A stretch of DNA of 64,000 bases from Motilibacter deserti (GCF_011250635.1 NZ_JAANNP010000002.1:318478-382477), one strand, 5' to 3'. Positions 1-8,811 are shown, numbered from the stretch's first letter. Notes: generated from the letters alone by a model not told the origin. A program made the numbers and translations.

Positions 1-2
1 GC

Positions 3-518
3 CACGGCGTGCGGCGGGCGGCGGAGATCGAGGACCTGCAGCTCGACCTCATCGTCACGGCCGTGTTCCTCGGGTCGGCGGTGCTCATGGGGTGGCACTG
101 GGGGGCTGCGACCGCAGGCGCCGGCGCGCTCTGCGCGCTCCCGGTCTTCAGCGCGGGGATGGTCACGCTGCTCTTCGGCGTTCGGGCGCTGTGGCGCGCG
201 TGGCTCCCGCTGCTCGTCGGTGGGCTCGTCGCCTCACCCCTCGGGCAGGCGGTCTGGGAGGCGGCCGGCCCGCGGCACACCCCGGCAGAGGTCGCGGTTG
301 CCGCCCTGCTGGCCGGCGGGCTGTCGGCGCTGCCACTGCTCTCGGCGGCGGCCCGGTCGCATCGCGGCGGGCACCCGCTGACGGCTCTCGGCAAGGGCCG
401 GCTCTGGCCTACGGTCGCGACGGCCGCTGCGTTCGGCATCGCCACTGCGACCGTCATCGCGGTCGCCCCGGACCAGCCCGCGGCGCCGGCCGCTGCGACG
501 GTGGAGGTGCCCCGGTGA
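3..518 (+). CDS. Small integral membrane protein, 5' end cut by the window edge
   Basis: The reading frame is open from the first bases of the window, so the gene may begin upstream; the first start codon inside is GTG at 9. It encodes about 170 residues with roughly four hydrophobic segments (about residues 12-30, 32-58, 62-80 and 130-150) and a Pro/Ala-rich tail. The stretch with a Gly-x-x-x-Leu-x-Arg turn followed by Trp-Leu-Pro-Leu loosely resembles the N-terminal membrane half of exosortase-like proteins. No catalytic Cys/Arg/His set is present, so I do not assign that function. Its stop overlaps the start of the next gene (GTGA), so the two are probably co-translated and this protein likely serves the same envelope-glycan process as the downstream GT2. 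The function is unknown. Confidence 0.6.
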   Translation, partial: HGVRRAAEIEDLQLDLIVTAVFLGSAVLMGWHWGAATAGAGALCALPVFSAGMVTLLFGVRALWRAWLPLLVGGLVASPLGQAVWEAAGPRHTPAEVAVAALLAGGLSALPLLSAAARSHRGGHPLTALGKGRLWPTVATAAAFGIATATVIAVAPDQPAAPAAATVEVPR

Positions 519-2029
519 GCATGCTCCCGCCGTCCCGGCCTCCCGCCTCGTCGAAGGAGCCTGCGCTGAGCGTCTCGATCCCAGGCCAGCGCCGGGCCGG
601 GCTGCCGTCCCCGGGCATCACCGCGTTCGGCCTCACGGAGGACGAGTCAGCGGTGCGGACGCTGTCGCGCGGCCAGCGGTGGGCGCTGGTCGGCCTCACG
701 GTCGTTCTCGTCACCGCGCTCGCCCTGCGTCCGATGGGTGCAGCGCGCACGTTGGTCGCCGTTGCGACGCTGGCTTATCTTGCGGCCGTGGCCTACCGCC
801 TGCTGTGCGTACGCCACGGGACGTCCTCCGCCGGTGCCGTCCAGGTCTCGGACGCGGAGGCGCTCGCCCTCGCCGACGACGAGCTCCCGGCCTACACGGT
901 CCTGGTGCCGGCCTACCGCGAGCCGGAGGTCATCGGCCAGCTGGTGGGCAACCTCGGCCGCATCGACTACCCCGAGCACAAGCTCGAGGTCCTGCTCCTG
1001 CTCGAGGAGGACGACGACGTCACGCGCGCCGCAGTCGCCGAGGTCGCGCTTCCCGCGCAGGTACGCGTCCTCCTCGTGCCCGACGGCGGCGTACGCACGA
1101 AGCCGAATGCGTGCAACTGGGGTCTGCTGCAGGCCGGCGGCGAGCTGGTGACGATCTATGACGCCGAGGACCAGCCCGACCCGCTCCAGCTGCGGCGCGC
1201 GGCGGTCGCCTTCAGGCGGCTGCCGGCCGACGTGGTCTGCGTGCAGGCCCGGCTGAGCTACTTCAACAGCGGGCAGAACCTCATCACCCGCTGGTTCGCG
1301 CTCGAGTACGTCACGTGGTTCGAGCACCTGCTGCCCGGGCTCGTCGCGCTGAAGGCGCCGATCCCGCTGGGCGGCACCTCCAACCACCTGCGGGCCGCGG
1401 CGCTCAAGGGGCTCGGCGGGTGGGACCCGTACAACGTCACCGAGGATGCCGACCTCGGGCTCCGCATCGCGCGGGCCGGGCTGAAGACAGAGGTCCTGGC
1501 GTCGGTGACGCTGGAGGAGGCCAACTCCGACTTCGTCAACTGGGTCAAGCAGCGCAGCCGTTGGTACAAGGGCTATCTGCAGACCTGGATCGTGCACAAC
1601 CGGCACCCGCTGCGGTTGATCCGCACGGTCGGCCTGAAGGGCTACCTCGGGTTCACCCTTTTCGTTGCCGGAACTCCTCTTCTGGCGGCGCTCAACCCGG
1701 TGTTCTGGTACCTCGCGATCGTCTGGTTCGTCGCGGAGCCGGCCGCGGTGGGCGCGCTCTTCCCGGGCTTCGTCTACTACCCGGCGATGGTGTGCTTCGT
1801 CGCAGGCAACTTCGCGATGATCTACGCCGGGCTCGTGTCCGCCCGGGCGGCCAAGCGGCACGACCTGCTGCTCGCCGCGCTGACCTTCCCGGCGTACTGG
1901 GTGATGATGTCGCTCGCCGCGGTCAAGGCCGTGGTCCAGCTGGTGCTGCAGCCGTCCTACTGGGAGAAGACCACGCACGGGCTCAGCGGCGTGGAGGCCG
2001 CGTCGACCGGAAAGGCCGCGCATGTCTGA
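515..2029 (+). CDS. Membrane-bound family 2 glycosyltransferase, cellulose-synthase-like
   Basis: This is a 504-residue processive-type GT2. Two membrane segments (about 57-73 and 79-97) precede the GT-A catalytic domain from about residue 127. Visible motifs are the donor-binding aspartates (Asp216 in DAED), a TEDAD motif at 309-313 that holds the likely catalytic base, and QRSRW at 346-350, the Q-x-x-R-W signature of cellulose-synthase and hyaluronan-synthase-like enzymes. Several C-terminal membrane helices follow. The predicted job is polymerising or adding sugars at the inner face of the membrane; the sugar cannot be read from the sequence. GTG at 515 overlaps the preceding stop by 4 bp; ATG at 521 is an in-frame alternative. 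The end overlaps the next gene by 8 bp, so the genes are one operon. Confidence 0.85.
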   Translation: MSMLPPSRPPASSKEPALSVSIPGQRRAGLPSPGITAFGLTEDESAVRTLSRGQRWALVGLTVVLVTALALRPMGAARTLVAVATLAYLAAVAYRLLCVRHGTSSAGAVQVSDAEALALADDELPAYTVLVPAYREPEVIGQLVGNLGRIDYPEHKLEVLLLLEEDDDVTRAAVAEVALPAQVRVLLVPDGGVRTKPNACNWGLLQAGGELVTIYDAEDQPDPLQLRRAAVAFRRLPADVVCVQARLSYFNSGQNLITRWFALEYVTWFEHLLPGLVALKAPIPLGGTSNHLRAAALKGLGGWDPYNVTEDADLGLRIARAGLKTEVLASVTLEEANSDFVNWVKQRSRWYKGYLQTWIVHNRHPLRLIRTVGLKGYLGFTLFVAGTPLLAALNPVFWYLAIVWFVAEPAAVGALFPGFVYYPAMVCFVAGNFAMIYAGLVSARAAKRHDLLLAALTFPAYWVMMSLAAVKAVVQLVLQPSYWEKTTHGLSGVEAASTGKAAHV

Positions 2030-3764
2030 GACGCTGACCCGCTCCGCCGAGGACGGGCCTGCCGTCCTGCGGCGCGACACCCTCGAGGTCCGGCGCTCTC
2101 CTGCTCCGGGCGCCGAGCCCTCCCCGTCTGCCGAGCCGCGCTCGGGCCGCCCGTCCCGCCGCGAGCCGCTGGCGCTCTGGACGGCCTTCTTCGCCGCCTA
2201 CGCCGGGCTCGGCGCCGTGCTGGTGCTGCACTTCGACAGCATCGTGCTCGACGCGATGAGCCGCGTCGCCAACGGCAGCCTCGTGGTGTCCAGCGCGGAC
2301 CCGCACCTTGCGGCGGTGGGCTTCGTGTGGAACCCCCTGCCGTCGCTGGCGGCGATCCCGCTGCTGCTCTGCAAGGGGGTCTTCCCCGAGCTCGCGACCA
2401 AGGCCTTCGCCGGCAACCTGCTGTCCGCCGCGTGCATGGCGGCGTGCGTGGCCGTGCTCGCCGGACTGCTGCGCGACGCGGGCCTGCGGCGCGGCTCTCG
2501 GCTGGCGCTGGCCGTCGCGTTCGGCCTCACGCCGATGATCGCCTACTACGGCGCCAACGGCATGAGCGAGGCCTACCTCCTGCTCGCGCAGCTCGTGGCC
2601 CTGCGAGCGTTGCTCCGTTGGTCGCGGACGCGGCACTGGCCGGCGCTGGTCACGGTCGGCTTCGCGCTCGGGGTCGGCTACCTCGCCCGCTACGAGGCGG
2701 CGGTCTCGGCCGCCGCAGCATCCGCTCTCGTGGCGGTGACCGTGTTCCTGACCGCTGAGGGCAGTGCGTCGGCGCGCCGCCGGGCCGCGCTGACGGACAC
2801 GCTGCTCGTCGCGGCGCCCGTCGGCTTCGTGGTGGCCCTCTGGGCCGGGCTGAGCTGGCTGATCGTGGGGGAGCCGTTCGCCCAGTTCAGCTCCGCGTAC
2901 GGCAACTCCAGCCAGGTGGCCCAGCAGGGCGCGGACGCCGAGGCGGCGTTCTCGCTCGACCGGGTCGCGACGAGCACGGTCCAGCTGCTCGCGCTCCAGC
3001 CGCTGCTCGCGCTCCTGGTCGTGGTCTCGCTGGTCATCGGCGTACGCCGCCGGCAGCTGGCGCTGCTCGCCCCATCGGTGCTGCTCGTGCCGGTGCTCGG
3101 CTTCGAGCTACTCGCCTACCTGACGGCGACGACCTTCGGCTGGCTGCGCTTCTACATCGCGACGATCCCGCTCGCGTTCGTGCTGGCCGGCCTGCTGCTC
3201 GCCCAGGTGCGCCGACAGCCGCGCTCGGCAGAGCACAGGCAGGGGTACGCGCGCCCGGCCCGCCTCGCGGTCGCGGGCCTCGTCGTGGCGGCGGTGGTGG
3301 CGCCGTTCGGCACACAGGCCATGGCGGTTGAGAGCGATGAGGTCGCGGCCGAGGAGGCTCCGCAGTTCGACCTGGTGTTCCACCCGGAGACGGCGGCGGC
3401 GGAGCGGATGGAGCGGCGCTTCGAGAACGAGCGGGAGATCGCCGCGTACCTGGACGCCCAGCAGCTGCCGGACCAGTCGGTCCTCGTCGATAACGCCACC
3501 GGCTACGCCATCGTGCTCGCGTCGAAGCGGCCGCACCAGTTCATGGTGACCACGGACCGGCAGTTCCCGGAGGCGCTGCGGACGCTCGGCGCGAACGACG
3601 TGCAGTTCGTCCTGGCCGTGCCGAACGAGCAGCTGGGTCGGTCCAACGCGGTCAACGTGGCGTATCCCTCGTTCTTCGCGGACGGCGCGGGCATCGGGAC
3701 GCTCGCGCGGGAGTGGGCGGCCAACAGCGACCAGCCGGCGTGGCGGTTGTACGCGGTGAAGTAG
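2022..3764 (+). CDS. Multi-pass membrane protein, GT-C (GT39-like) glycosyltransferase candidate
   Basis: This 580-residue protein has a disordered Pro/Arg-rich N-terminus of about 50 residues, roughly ten hydrophobic helices and a soluble C-terminal domain of about 150 residues. An acidic residue in the first periplasmic loop (the Asp of a DAMSR motif after the first helix) is where GT-C enzymes such as ArnT, PMT and AftB-type arabinosyltransferases keep their catalytic acid. A GT-C enzyme using a lipid-linked sugar donor on the outer face is therefore the best guess, but no family-specific motif is decisive. The ATG overlaps the GT2 gene by 8 bp, which implies translational coupling and a shared role. 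The convergent GH5-like gene begins only 9 bp past its stop. Confidence 0.6.
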   Translation: MSETLTRSAEDGPAVLRRDTLEVRRSPAPGAEPSPSAEPRSGRPSRREPLALWTAFFAAYAGLGAVLVLHFDSIVLDAMSRVANGSLVVSSADPHLAAVGFVWNPLPSLAAIPLLLCKGVFPELATKAFAGNLLSAACMAACVAVLAGLLRDAGLRRGSRLALAVAFGLTPMIAYYGANGMSEAYLLLAQLVALRALLRWSRTRHWPALVTVGFALGVGYLARYEAAVSAAAASALVAVTVFLTAEGSASARRRAALTDTLLVAAPVGFVVALWAGLSWLIVGEPFAQFSSAYGNSSQVAQQGADAEAAFSLDRVATSTVQLLALQPLLALLVVVSLVIGVRRRQLALLAPSVLLVPVLGFELLAYLTATTFGWLRFYIATIPLAFVLAGLLLAQVRRQPRSAEHRQGYARPARLAVAGLVVAAVVAPFGTQAMAVESDEVAAEEAPQFDLVFHPETAAAERMERRFENEREIAAYLDAQQLPDQSVLVDNATGYAIVLASKRPHQFMVTTDRQFPEALRTLGANDVQFVLAVPNEQLGRSNAVNVAYPSFFADGAGIGTLAREWAANSDQPAWRLYAVK

Positions 3765-3773
3765 CCGGCGTGG

Positions 3774-5111
3774 TCAGACGACCGCGTCGCGCACCGCCGC
3801 GAACGTCAGCGGGGTCGACGGGTTGACGTCGAAGGTGCGCCCGCTGCCGGTGCCGAGGTTCCAGATGCCGAAGCCGGCCGCCTGCTGAGCGTGGAAGGCC
3901 GACAGCAGCTTCTGGAAGTACGCTGCGCGTGTCGCGTCGGCGGCCGAGTTGTCCTGGCCGAACTCCTCTGCGAGCCAGGGCTTGCCGAGCGAGCGGCAGT
4001 AGTTCGCGACCGCGGGAACGGTCTTCTCCAGGTCGTTGGCGGAGTAGACGTGCAGCGAGCAGGCGGCGTTGTGCGGAAGGGCCATGATCGTCCGCCAGTC
4101 GATGCCCGAGTCCCAGTCGAGCTGAAGGAAGCCGCCGGTGCTGGCGAGCGTGGCCGGCGCCGCGTCGTGCCACTGGGCCAGGCTGCGCGCGAAGAACCCG
4201 GTGAGCTGGGCCGTTGTCGGCACGGTCGGGGCCGGGGAGCCCTTCGGCGGCTCGGCCTCGCCGGCGAGGGCGAGCATCGCGATGGTCGGGTCGTCGGCGT
4301 ACTTGACCTTGGTGACCGTGTTGACGCGCGTGGCGACCTTGGCCAGCAGCGGTCCCCAGTCCTTGGTGTAGGGGTTGATGCCCTGCTTCGCGAGCAGGTT
4401 GCGGTAGGTCGACAGGTCCAGCAGCACACGCAGGCTCGCCTGCTGCGCGGCAGCGACGATCTTGTCGACGCGCATCCACCAGCGCTCGTCGGCCACCGCG
4501 GCGTCGGCCGACGTGCCCTCGAGGAAGTCGGTGACGCGAATCGTGTTGAGTCCGGCGGCGACGGCGAGGCTCGTGGCCTCGGACGGGCGGTCGAGCATCC
4601 CGTAGATCGAGCCCGCGCGCATGCCCCAGCGCTTGCCGTCGACGCAGAAGCCGGTGGCGCAGGTGGTGATGCGCCCCGGGGCGGGGGTGGGCGCCGGCGT
4701 GCCGGTCGGCGGGGGAGCGGGCGTCGTGGTGTGCGACCGCACGCTGAACGTCGTGCTGACGTCCTCGCGGACCTTGCCGTTGCGGGAGAGCTTCGCCTGC
4801 AGGGTCACGGTGGTCCCGGCGTACGCGGTGAGGTCCACGACGGCGGAGCCGGTGGACCCGCCGTCGCTGCCCGTCGCAGGCGCGGAGGCCACGACCCGAC
4901 CGGACACCAGGTAGGACAGCTGCTCGACGTTGCGGTCGGCCACGACGTCGACCCGGACCGCGGCGGCCGGCTGGACGGAGCCATGCAGGTCACGACCGCC
5001 GACCGTGACGTCGACGTCCGCGGCAGCCGCCGGGGAGGCGGTCAACGCCGTCGCGAGCAGGCCCGCCGCAGTGAACGAGGCGGCGAGAAGGCTGGTGCGG
5101 TACCTCTGCAT
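3774..5111 (-). CDS. Secreted GH5-like glycoside hydrolase with N-terminal beta-rich domain
   Basis: The 445-residue product starts with a Sec signal peptide (about residues 1-31, ending in ASPAAAA). A beta-rich module of about 100 residues and a Pro/Thr linker follow, then a (beta/alpha)8 domain of the GH5 / mannanase-cellulase type. Glu383 in AEEFGQ sits where the GH5 nucleophile is found. The acid/base position appears as Glu285 in GEAE, so the usual Asn before that Glu is replaced by Gly. The likely role is cleavage of a beta-linked polysaccharide outside the cell. ATG at 5111 is chosen over an upstream in-frame start because AGGAG lies 8 nt before it and the signal peptide begins there. 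It faces the GT2/GT-C pair convergently and may trim their product. Confidence 0.72.
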   Translation of the reverse strand: MQRYRTSLLAASFTAAGLLATALTASPAAAADVDVTVGGRDLHGSVQPAAAVRVDVVADRNVEQLSYLVSGRVVASAPATGSDGGSTGSAVVDLTAYAGTTVTLQAKLSRNGKVREDVSTTFSVRSHTTTPAPPPTGTPAPTPAPGRITTCATGFCVDGKRWGMRAGSIYGMLDRPSEATSLAVAAGLNTIRVTDFLEGTSADAAVADERWWMRVDKIVAAAQQASLRVLLDLSTYRNLLAKQGINPYTKDWGPLLAKVATRVNTVTKVKYADDPTIAMLALAGEAEPPKGSPAPTVPTTAQLTGFFARSLAQWHDAAPATLASTGGFLQLDWDSGIDWRTIMALPHNAACSLHVYSANDLEKTVPAVANYCRSLGKPWLAEEFGQDNSAADATRAAYFQKLLSAFHAQQAAGFGIWNLGTGSGRTFDVNPSTPLTFAAVRDAVV

Positions 5112-5571
5112 GCCGAGACTCCTGTCGTCGCGATCCGGCCCCCCGTGGGTGTCGGCGCGTTGACGGTGCGCCTTGAGGCTGCCGGACACTCAGCAGGCTC
5201 AGCGGCTCAAGATGGCATACGAGACTTGCAGACGAGGCCAACTCGACCAATAGACGTGGGACCGGGCGACTGCTTCGACATCGGGGCGAGTCGAGGTCGG
5301 GGCTTCGGGCTGCAGCCGAAGACAGGATGGGGCTCGCGCGAGGCTCGGCCAGGTGAACGACGGCATTGGCGGTCGGATACGGACCTTCGCGTCTTAGACT
5401 CTTCGTCGGTCAACTCGCCGTACGGCTCGCACGGCGCGGCCGATGACCAGCGCCTCATGGCCGGCCCCGGGCGATTCCAGCGCGCGGGGATCGCGCTCTG
5501 CGGCCGAAGAACCGCCACCGCGCTGCAGGCGTCAGGCGGGGTTCATCCGAGGAACTCTGAGAGGGAGCCGT
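5112..5571. other. 460-bp divergent intergenic region with promoter-like elements
   Basis: No convincing gene lies here. Near the GH5-like gene there are three near-repeats CTCAGC/CTCAGC/CTCAAG (5189-5211) spaced 8-9 bp, which could be an operator. A CTTAGACTCTT element sits at 5393-5403; an almost identical element precedes the GT26 operon. It is followed by an imperfect nested stem (5402-5410 with 5440-5448, inner CGCCGT/ACGGCG). Confidence 0.4.
5395..5400 (+). promoter_or_regulatory. Candidate -10 box TAGACT upstream of acetyltransferase
   Basis: TAGACT fits the actinobacterial TANNNT -10 pattern and is embedded in CTTAGACTCTT, shared with 8703-8713 (CTTAGACTGTT). A clear -35 at 16-18 bp is not visible. 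If used, the acetyltransferase mRNA would carry a leader of about 165 nt. Confidence 0.3.
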
Positions 5572-6135
5572 ATGGCCAGGCCCGGGGACGGATCGGTCGA
5601 CACGGAGGCGGGGAACCCCCAGCTTCGCGACGCCCGCTACTGCTGGCAGAAGGACCGAGAGCGGTACGGCGCGAAGCCATTCTTCCGAGAGCAGTCCATC
5701 TGGGCGGTCGCTGTGTTCCGCTGGGGGCAGTGGGGCGATCAACATCCTCGCAAGCTCGTGCGCCTCACCTGTGATCGCGTCTACTGGCCCGTGTATCGCC
5801 TGGTGGAAACGCTGACTGGTATCACCCTGGACAAGACCACGGAGGTCGGTGCCGGCCTGCGGATCTACCACTTCGGGGGGATTGTCGTCCACCCCAAGGC
5901 GCGGCTGGGTCAACACGTGACCTTGCGACAGGGAACGACGATCGGGGAGCGAAAGACTGGGGCCGGAGCTCCCCGCATCGGCGACTCGGTGGAGATTGGG
6001 GCACACGCTCTGGTACTGGGAGACATCTCCGTAGGCGATGGAGCGCGGGTGGGCGCCGGGGCGCTAGTCATTCGCGACGTTGCGCCGGGAGGGGTCGCGC
6101 TCGGCATCGAGAGCCGCATCCTGCCGGGCTCGTGA
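5572..6135 (+). CDS. Serine acetyltransferase-like hexapeptide-repeat acyltransferase
   Basis: The 187-residue protein has an alpha-helical N-terminal part followed by a left-handed beta-helix of hexapeptide repeats (about residues 85-180), as in CysE-type transferases. The GIVVHPKA and LRQGTTIG segments resemble the CysE active-site coil, with His near 98. The setting at the head of an exopolysaccharide locus suggests sugar O-acetylation or serine acetylation for a glycan substituent rather than cysteine synthesis; this is inference. ATG at 5572 has a GAGAGGGAG-type ribosome binding site just upstream and gives the normal family N-terminus; longer in-frame starts lack one. A second, separate CysE-like gene lies at 46856-47560. 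Confidence 0.75.
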   Translation: MARPGDGSVDTEAGNPQLRDARYCWQKDRERYGAKPFFREQSIWAVAVFRWGQWGDQHPRKLVRLTCDRVYWPVYRLVETLTGITLDKTTEVGAGLRIYHFGGIVVHPKARLGQHVTLRQGTTIGERKTGAGAPRIGDSVEIGAHALVLGDISVGDGARVGAGALVIRDVAPGGVALGIESRILPGS

Positions 6136-6206
6136 AGTGAGTTCTGCGGCGCCGGCCGGGCAAGTGGCATCCGCGTTGTCCCGACCGGCGACTCGTCAGC
6201 GGTGCC

Positions 6207-6731
6207 TCAGCGGTTCTTGACGACGACCGCCGGGTTTCCAGCGACCACGGTCCGGGGCGGTACGTCCTTCGTGACGACTGATCCCGCGCCCACGATGCTT
6301 CCAGTGGAGATCGTGCGCCCAGGCAGGATGACGACGTTGGCGCCGATCCAGACGTCGTCCTCGATGACGACGGGTCGATCGTCCACGAACCCCTGCTGAT
6401 TCATGGGAACGCCGGCATCGGACGTGGCGTGATTTGACGCCAGGATGACGCAGCGCGGGCCCATCATCACGTCCGCCCCGATCCGCACCGGACCGATCAC
6501 GAGCGCATCCAACCCGATCGCCGACCTGTCCCCGAGTGACACACCGCGGCCCGAGCCGAACCAGGCCCCGTGCTCGACGTTGACGTCGGAGCCGCACGAG
6601 TCGAGCATTCGGACCGAAGCCCAAGCCCTGATCCGCTTTGCGAGTTGCCCGCCTGGCCGCGGAGACCAGGGGAGATGGCGACCAAAGCCGTAGAACACGG
6701 CGTAGCCGACTACTCGACGTAGAGATGGCAC
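6207..6731 (-). CDS. Hexapeptide-repeat acetyltransferase, WcaF/maltose-acetyltransferase-like
   Basis: The 174-residue protein is almost entirely left-handed beta-helix. It carries the features of the xenobiotic / WcaF-type acetyltransferase group: an ASNHAT segment with the catalytic His near residue 99, the [14 protein letters not shown] signature, and a C-terminal [14 protein letters not shown] tail. Members transfer acetyl groups from acetyl-CoA to sugar hydroxyls. Convergent with the CysE-like gene and next to an SGNH hydrolase, it probably decorates the exopolysaccharide made by locus A. Confidence 0.82.
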   Translation of the reverse strand: MPSLRRVVGYAVFYGFGRHLPWSPRPGGQLAKRIRAWASVRMLDSCGSDVNVEHGAWFGSGRGVSLGDRSAIGLDALVIGPVRIGADVMMGPRCVILASNHATSDAGVPMNQQGFVDDRPVVIEDDVWIGANVVILPGRTISTGSIVGAGSVVTKDVPPRTVVAGNPAVVVKNR

Positions 6732-6830
6732 GTGTGCAGACCTTCCGAGACTTACTTGCGCGAGGCAGACCTGGACCCGAAGCCACCCTGTTGAGTCTGA
6801 GCTCAGGTCGAGACGGGCAAGTGCGCAGGG

Positions 6831-8123
6831 CTAGCTGCTGGGCAACGTCATGCGAAGCTCACCTCTACCAAGACGCAGAGTACCTTGGCCGCGGAACTCG
6901 ACCCCGAAGACCAGCGCCGTCGTGCCTTCGGGAACGACCAACGGCGGAGTGGCGAGGACGCCGGACGACGGGACGCTCGCAGCCGAGGGAGCCTCTGGGC
7001 CGACATGGTTCAGCCCGTAGACGGCTCGATCCACCCCCAGGCAGTACACCCGGAGTCGGAACTGGTTGGCGCCACTTGCTGGCAACGCCGCCCAGTCGTT
7101 GTCCCGCTCGAACTCCCAGCGCGCGTAGAGCGAGTCCCCTGCCGAGAAGCCGGAGGTGATGACGCGGTAGAGGCTGATTCCGCTCGTGTCTCCGGCAGCG
7201 ACCTTGATCTGCTGCCATTCGCCGGGTAGGTCGTCCTGCCTCGCGACCTTCGAGGCCGCGGCGGCGGTGACTCCGTTTGACGCGTTCTTCAGCGTCCACC
7301 CGGTAGCCAGGCCACTGCGGTTGCCCGTCATGGCGCTGTTGGGCAGCAGGTTCGTCGCGTCACCGCCGGTGCCCAAGATGTCGCCCGGGGGGATGACGCC
7401 CTCGAGCAGAGTTGCGAGGCGCCTGCCCATCGCTGCCGCGCCGGTCGCGGTCGGATGAAGGCCGTCGGCCCGGATCGATCCGGAGAGAGCGTCCCCAGTG
7501 CCGGGATCCGTGATCGGGACGTCCCAAGAACATGGGAGTACCCCGAGCTCGTGAGCCTGGCTACGGATCCACTCGTTGACCCGCTGTGCTTGCATGCGCT
7601 GGCTCGGTGACCAGCTCGACTGCGGGATGATGGTGGTCGCGACGACACGAGCACCGGCCTCCTGGGCCTGTGTCCAGATGGCGATCTTGTTGGCGATGAT
7701 GTCCTCGGCGCTCACTCCGCCCGTGAGGTCGTTCGTGCCACCTTCTTCTACGAGCCAGCCGGCTCCGGTGGCCAGGGCCTCTGCCGCCTTCGAGGCGATG
7801 TAGTCGGTGCGCTGGCCGGAGTAGCCGAAGACACCGACGAGGCGTGCTCGCTGACGCAAGCGGATCGCGGCCCAGGTCCAGAAGCCCTCGTCCTGATAGG
7901 CCGTGAAAACGTTGGGATGAATGTACAGATTCTTGTCGGTGATCGAGTCGCCGAGTAGCACGACGCTGGTCGGGTAACGGCTGATGGAGCTAGCGCCGAC
8001 GGCCGCGGAGGAGAAGCCGGCGCTCGGTTCCGCAGAAGCGGGAGTGGCGGAAAGCGGCCAGCTGCCTCCCATGCCCGTGGCTGCCAGACCGAGAACGCGC
8101 CGTCTGGTGAGGATGGTTTCCAT
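6831..8123 (-). CDS. Tat-exported SGNH/GDSL hydrolase with C-terminal beta-domain
   Basis: The 430-residue protein begins with a twin-arginine signal (TRRRVLGLAATG) and an Ala-rich cleavage region. The SGNH fold (about 50-245) shows block I GDSI with nucleophile Ser60, block III GTND at 129-132, and block V DGLHP with Asp220 and His223. A C-terminal domain of about 160 residues (265-430) is beta-rich and looks like a carbohydrate-binding jelly roll. The likely reaction is deacetylation or esterase action on an extracellular glycan, opposite to the neighbouring acetyltransferases. ATG at 8123 follows an AGGGGG ribosome binding site; the TTG one codon upstream is less likely. It is divergent from the GT26 operon. 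Confidence 0.82.
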   Translation of the reverse strand: METILTRRRVLGLAATGMGGSWPLSATPASAEPSAGFSSAAVGASSISRYPTSVVLLGDSITDKNLYIHPNVFTAYQDEGFWTWAAIRLRQRARLVGVFGYSGQRTDYIASKAAEALATGAGWLVEEGGTNDLTGGVSAEDIIANKIAIWTQAQEAGARVVATTIIPQSSWSPSQRMQAQRVNEWIRSQAHELGVLPCSWDVPITDPGTGDALSGSIRADGLHPTATGAAAMGRRLATLLEGVIPPGDILGTGGDATNLLPNSAMTGNRSGLATGWTLKNASNGVTAAAASKVARQDDLPGEWQQIKVAAGDTSGISLYRVITSGFSAGDSLYARWEFERDNDWAALPASGANQFRLRVYCLGVDRAVYGLNHVGPEAPSAASVPSSGVLATPPLVVPEGTTALVFGVEFRGQGTLRLGRGELRMTLPSS

Positions 8124-8704
8124 CAAGTTCCCCCTAGGTGCGCTGGCCGGCCCGGAGTCGCCGCCTCGTCGAAGTCAATGCTGTAACTCGATCGGGAACC
8201 GTAACAGCAAGAGTGTTGGCCGTGGGGCGTTCTACTGATCGGGGGGCCACGAGTGTGGGTGATCCGCGTCCAGGTGTGACGTCGCGACGATTGCTGGTGA
8301 TGGAAAGTACGGGAAGATCGGCTGTGTGTGGCTCGTCTACTGCCTGCGCATCCACCCCTCTTGAGGTCAGTGCCGTCGTTCGCGGCACATGAGTGGAAGC
8401 GTCCCCGGTAGCACTGATGTGCACCTGGATTCGAACATCGACCTGACATGACCAGACGGCCAGCCCGGTACGAGGATTACCAAACCGCAACTTGTGGGGC
8501 TTGTTCGTCTCCTGCCCGGCCACCCCGCGGGCGAGCTCGGGTCCGGGTGCGCCTGTGAAAGGTATGATCGTGAGGCCAAGTGGACGGTGTCTACTGGCCC
8601 GGTGTGCATGGGGGTGTAGCTAGAAGTGACTAGGCCATCCCCCTCGCGGGTACTTCCTGCGTAAACTTTTGACGGGACGAGCGATCCACGGGGGGTGCTC
8701 GGCT

Positions 8705-8710
8705 TAGACT
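8705..8710 (+). promoter_or_regulatory. Candidate -10 box TAGACT of the exopolysaccharide operon
   Basis: TAGACT lies in CTTAGACTGTT, the same extended element as at 5393-5403. Use of this box would place the transcription start near 8717 and give a leader of about 95 nt containing the 8746-8795 stem-loop. Confidence 0.35.
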
Positions 8711-8745
8711 GTTGCCAGACGAACCAGAGCAAGAAACACGTGGTG

Positions 8746-8795
8746 CTATCGGTTGCAACGGAGCGACTGTGTGCATGTCGCTCTTGGACCGATAG
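8746..8795 (+). promoter_or_regulatory. Nested stem-loop in the 5' leader of the exopolysaccharide operon
   Basis: The outer stem CTATCGGT (8746-8753) pairs perfectly with ACCGATAG (8788-8795). The inner stem GAGCGAC (8761-8767) pairs perfectly with GTCGCTC (8777-8783). An asymmetric internal loop separates the two stems. The structure ends one base before the purine-rich ribosome binding site GGGGGAG (8797-8803) of the GT26 gene. It is a candidate cis-acting RNA element controlling initiation or attenuation; it matches no riboswitch class I can recognise. Confidence 0.5.
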
Positions 8796-8811
8796 CGGGG
8801 GAGTACGTCTC

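Larger units (their letters stand above)
8124..8811. other. 688-bp divergent intergenic region before the GT26 operon
   Basis: No supportable gene is seen. The base composition is less GC-extreme than the flanks. It holds TATGAT at about 8563, TAAACT and TTGACG around 8662-8674, and CTTAGACTGTT at 8703-8713, so several promoters are possible. It ends in the nested stem-loop that precedes the GT26 ribosome binding site. Confidence 0.45.

Noticed and set aside
8425-8460. GGATTCGAAC motif resembling the T-loop of a minus-strand tRNA
   Set aside because: The flanking bases do not form a five-base T stem, and no acceptor stem, D arm or anticodon arm can be drawn at the right distances.
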